NCBI GenBank assembly: GCA_013400115.1
Contig: VXBP01002557.1
Coordinates: forward strand, 84,547 to 148,546
Source: Rhinopomastus cyanomelas
Lineage: Eukaryota > Chordata > Aves > Bucerotiformes > Rhinopomastidae
Direction: 5' to 3'
DNA length: 64,000 nucleotides
In this document: positions 63,001-64,000 of the stretch, one piece after another
Layout: every line of letters begins with the position of its first letter
Numbering within the stretch: position 1 is the stretch's first letter
The notes under the pieces: model-generated
Database searches by the model: none
Told to the model about the DNA's origin: nothing
Seen by the model: the letters and a program-made list of their open reading frames with translations, nothing else
Translations under genes and position numbers: made by a program

Positions 63001-64000
63001 TCGAGAGGGACCTCATCGCCTAAACCCACGGAAAACCAGCCGCTGCTGGAGTGAAATACAGCAGCTGTTCAACAACACATGGCAGCGTGTCTCGCTCCAA
63101 CTTTTAAAGAGTTCCCTGGGTTGTTACGATGTCCTTTCTGCCAGAAACACGTTGTTCTGTTTAAAACTGCCCTCTAACTGCCAGCCACAAAAAAAATACT
63201 AACCAAAACAAAATCCCCCAAACATAGGAGGCATATTTTGACTCACAATAACACTAAAACGTTAAGTCCTGGGAACTCGCTGAAACACAAGCACGTATTT
63301 CCCAGCCTGTCATTTCGGTCCAGTGCAACTGCTCGCACAGCAGCACACAGGGTCAGGCACACACCAGCAGGCATTCCCTATGTATAGTACCGCAGCTTGT
63401 TCTAGTTTAGGGCTAATCTCGTTAAGGTTTTCTCTTGTTCCCTAGAAGGTTTTAAATCTCTTTAGGCTGACTCCTGCTTCACAAAGCCATAAACCAGGCA
63501 GTGAATCAGTCCCAGTGTTTCTAAGAAATTAAAATACAAATGCAGGGGGTGAAAAACCCCTAAAATAATGGCTTTTTAAAAAAGAAAAAGAACCCAAGAC
63601 CAAAGAGGAAACCCATTTGCTTTTCACCCCTTTTGCAAGGTGGCTCTGCTGCTTCCCGGACACGGAGGAAAGGGAGGTCAAGAGCGGTTAGGGTCTTTCT
63701 GATGGGGTTTGTTTGTTTCCAAACCCACGGCCTCTGGGAAGCTGCAGAAACGTTCCCAAACCACCTCCCCACTCCAGACCCAAAATTTGGCTTCCACAAG
63801 AGGATGGCACTGGATGTGCAGCAGACAGACATTCCCCTCCCCAGCTCCTCCGTGCAGCCCCCCGGACTGAGCGGTGCCCGGCAATAACGCCCGGCAGCGG
63901 GGAAAACGGGGAGGTGGGAAAGTGGGGGGGGTGGCGGCAGTGTCCAGTACAAGCAAAGCCCGGCCTCCGCGCCTGTAAAGAATCTGTTTGCTTGGGGGGG
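60094..64000 (-). other. KLF15: KLF15 intron 1 and probable promoter-proximal region
   Basis: Non-coding DNA upstream of the main exon. No CR1 copies are seen. CpG density rises from about 63640 to the window end (GCGGTGCCCGG, AACGCCCGGCAGCGG, CCTCCGCGCC), which fits the edge of a CpG-island promoter or the non-coding first exon. I could not place exon 1 or its donor with confidence. Two blocks, 60640-60780 and 61385-61500, have a low-repeat, motif-dense look and may be conserved non-coding elements. Confidence 0.5.
63144..63158. promoter_or_regulatory. candidate glucocorticoid response element
   Basis: GAAACACGTTGTTCT has a perfect TGTTCT half-site, a 3-nt spacer and a degenerate left half (GAAACA against AGAACA). 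It matches 12 of 13 positions of GNACANNNTGTNC, missing the first G. KLF15 is a known glucocorticoid-receptor target, so the location is suggestive. A match of this quality is also expected by chance now and then. Confidence 0.3.

Noticed and set aside
1..64000. tRNA, rRNA, CRISPR or bacterial operon structure
   Set aside because: No cloverleaf with both promoter boxes, no spaced identical repeats, and all genic signals are those of a vertebrate nuclear genome.

Overview
The window looks like bird nuclear DNA. It carries a vertebrate Krüppel-like factor gene split by spliceosomal introns. About a dozen CR1 LINE copies from several subfamilies, most with the CR1 3' tail of short ATTCTATG-like units, are scattered through it. 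There is also one solo LTR and one old MIR-like SINE remnant. I see no bacterial features (operons, ribosome binding sites, CRISPR) and no mammalian Alu or L1. The species cannot be told from the sequence alone.

The only protein-coding gene I can name is KLF15, on the minus strand at the right side. The terminal coding exon is 53094-53262, the main coding exon 58986-60028 (with a 5' UTR part up to 60093), and the 3' UTR runs down to a poly(A) signal at 51239-51244. Joined, the two coding exons give 403 residues with three C2H2 zinc fingers at the C-terminus. The non-coding first exon is not identified. CpG content rises in the last few hundred bases (about 63640-64000), so the promoter probably lies at or just beyond the right edge.

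From 1 to about 51200 I see no certain gene. This stretch holds CR1 copies (about 0.8-2.1, 3.8-4.5, 19.3, 22.6-23.6, 25.0-26.6, 28.7-29.9, 39.6-39.9, 42.7, 43.6 and 47.5 kb) separated by unique DNA. Two sites record nested insertions: a plus-strand CR1 inside a minus-strand CR1 at about 1.6-1.9 kb, and a 763-bp solo LTR inside a CR1 at 28869-29631 with a 5-bp target duplication. A possible minus-strand promoter and first exon lies at 12.08-12.33 kb. From the known vertebrate order ALDH1L1-KLF15, this could be the 5' end of ALDH1L1, but no coding exon supports that inside the window.

The most interesting signals outside plain coding sequence are these: three Pumilio-type UGUANAUA elements within 110 nt near the KLF15 poly(A) site, a 6-codon upstream ORF 14 nt before the KLF15 start, a perfect 14-bp-stem hairpin in the KLF15 intron, a glucocorticoid-receptor-like site upstream of the KLF15 coding exons, an in-frame loss of the reverse transcriptase from a CR1 copy, and the candidate 12-kb promoter. 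I found no convincing undescribed multi-gene system.
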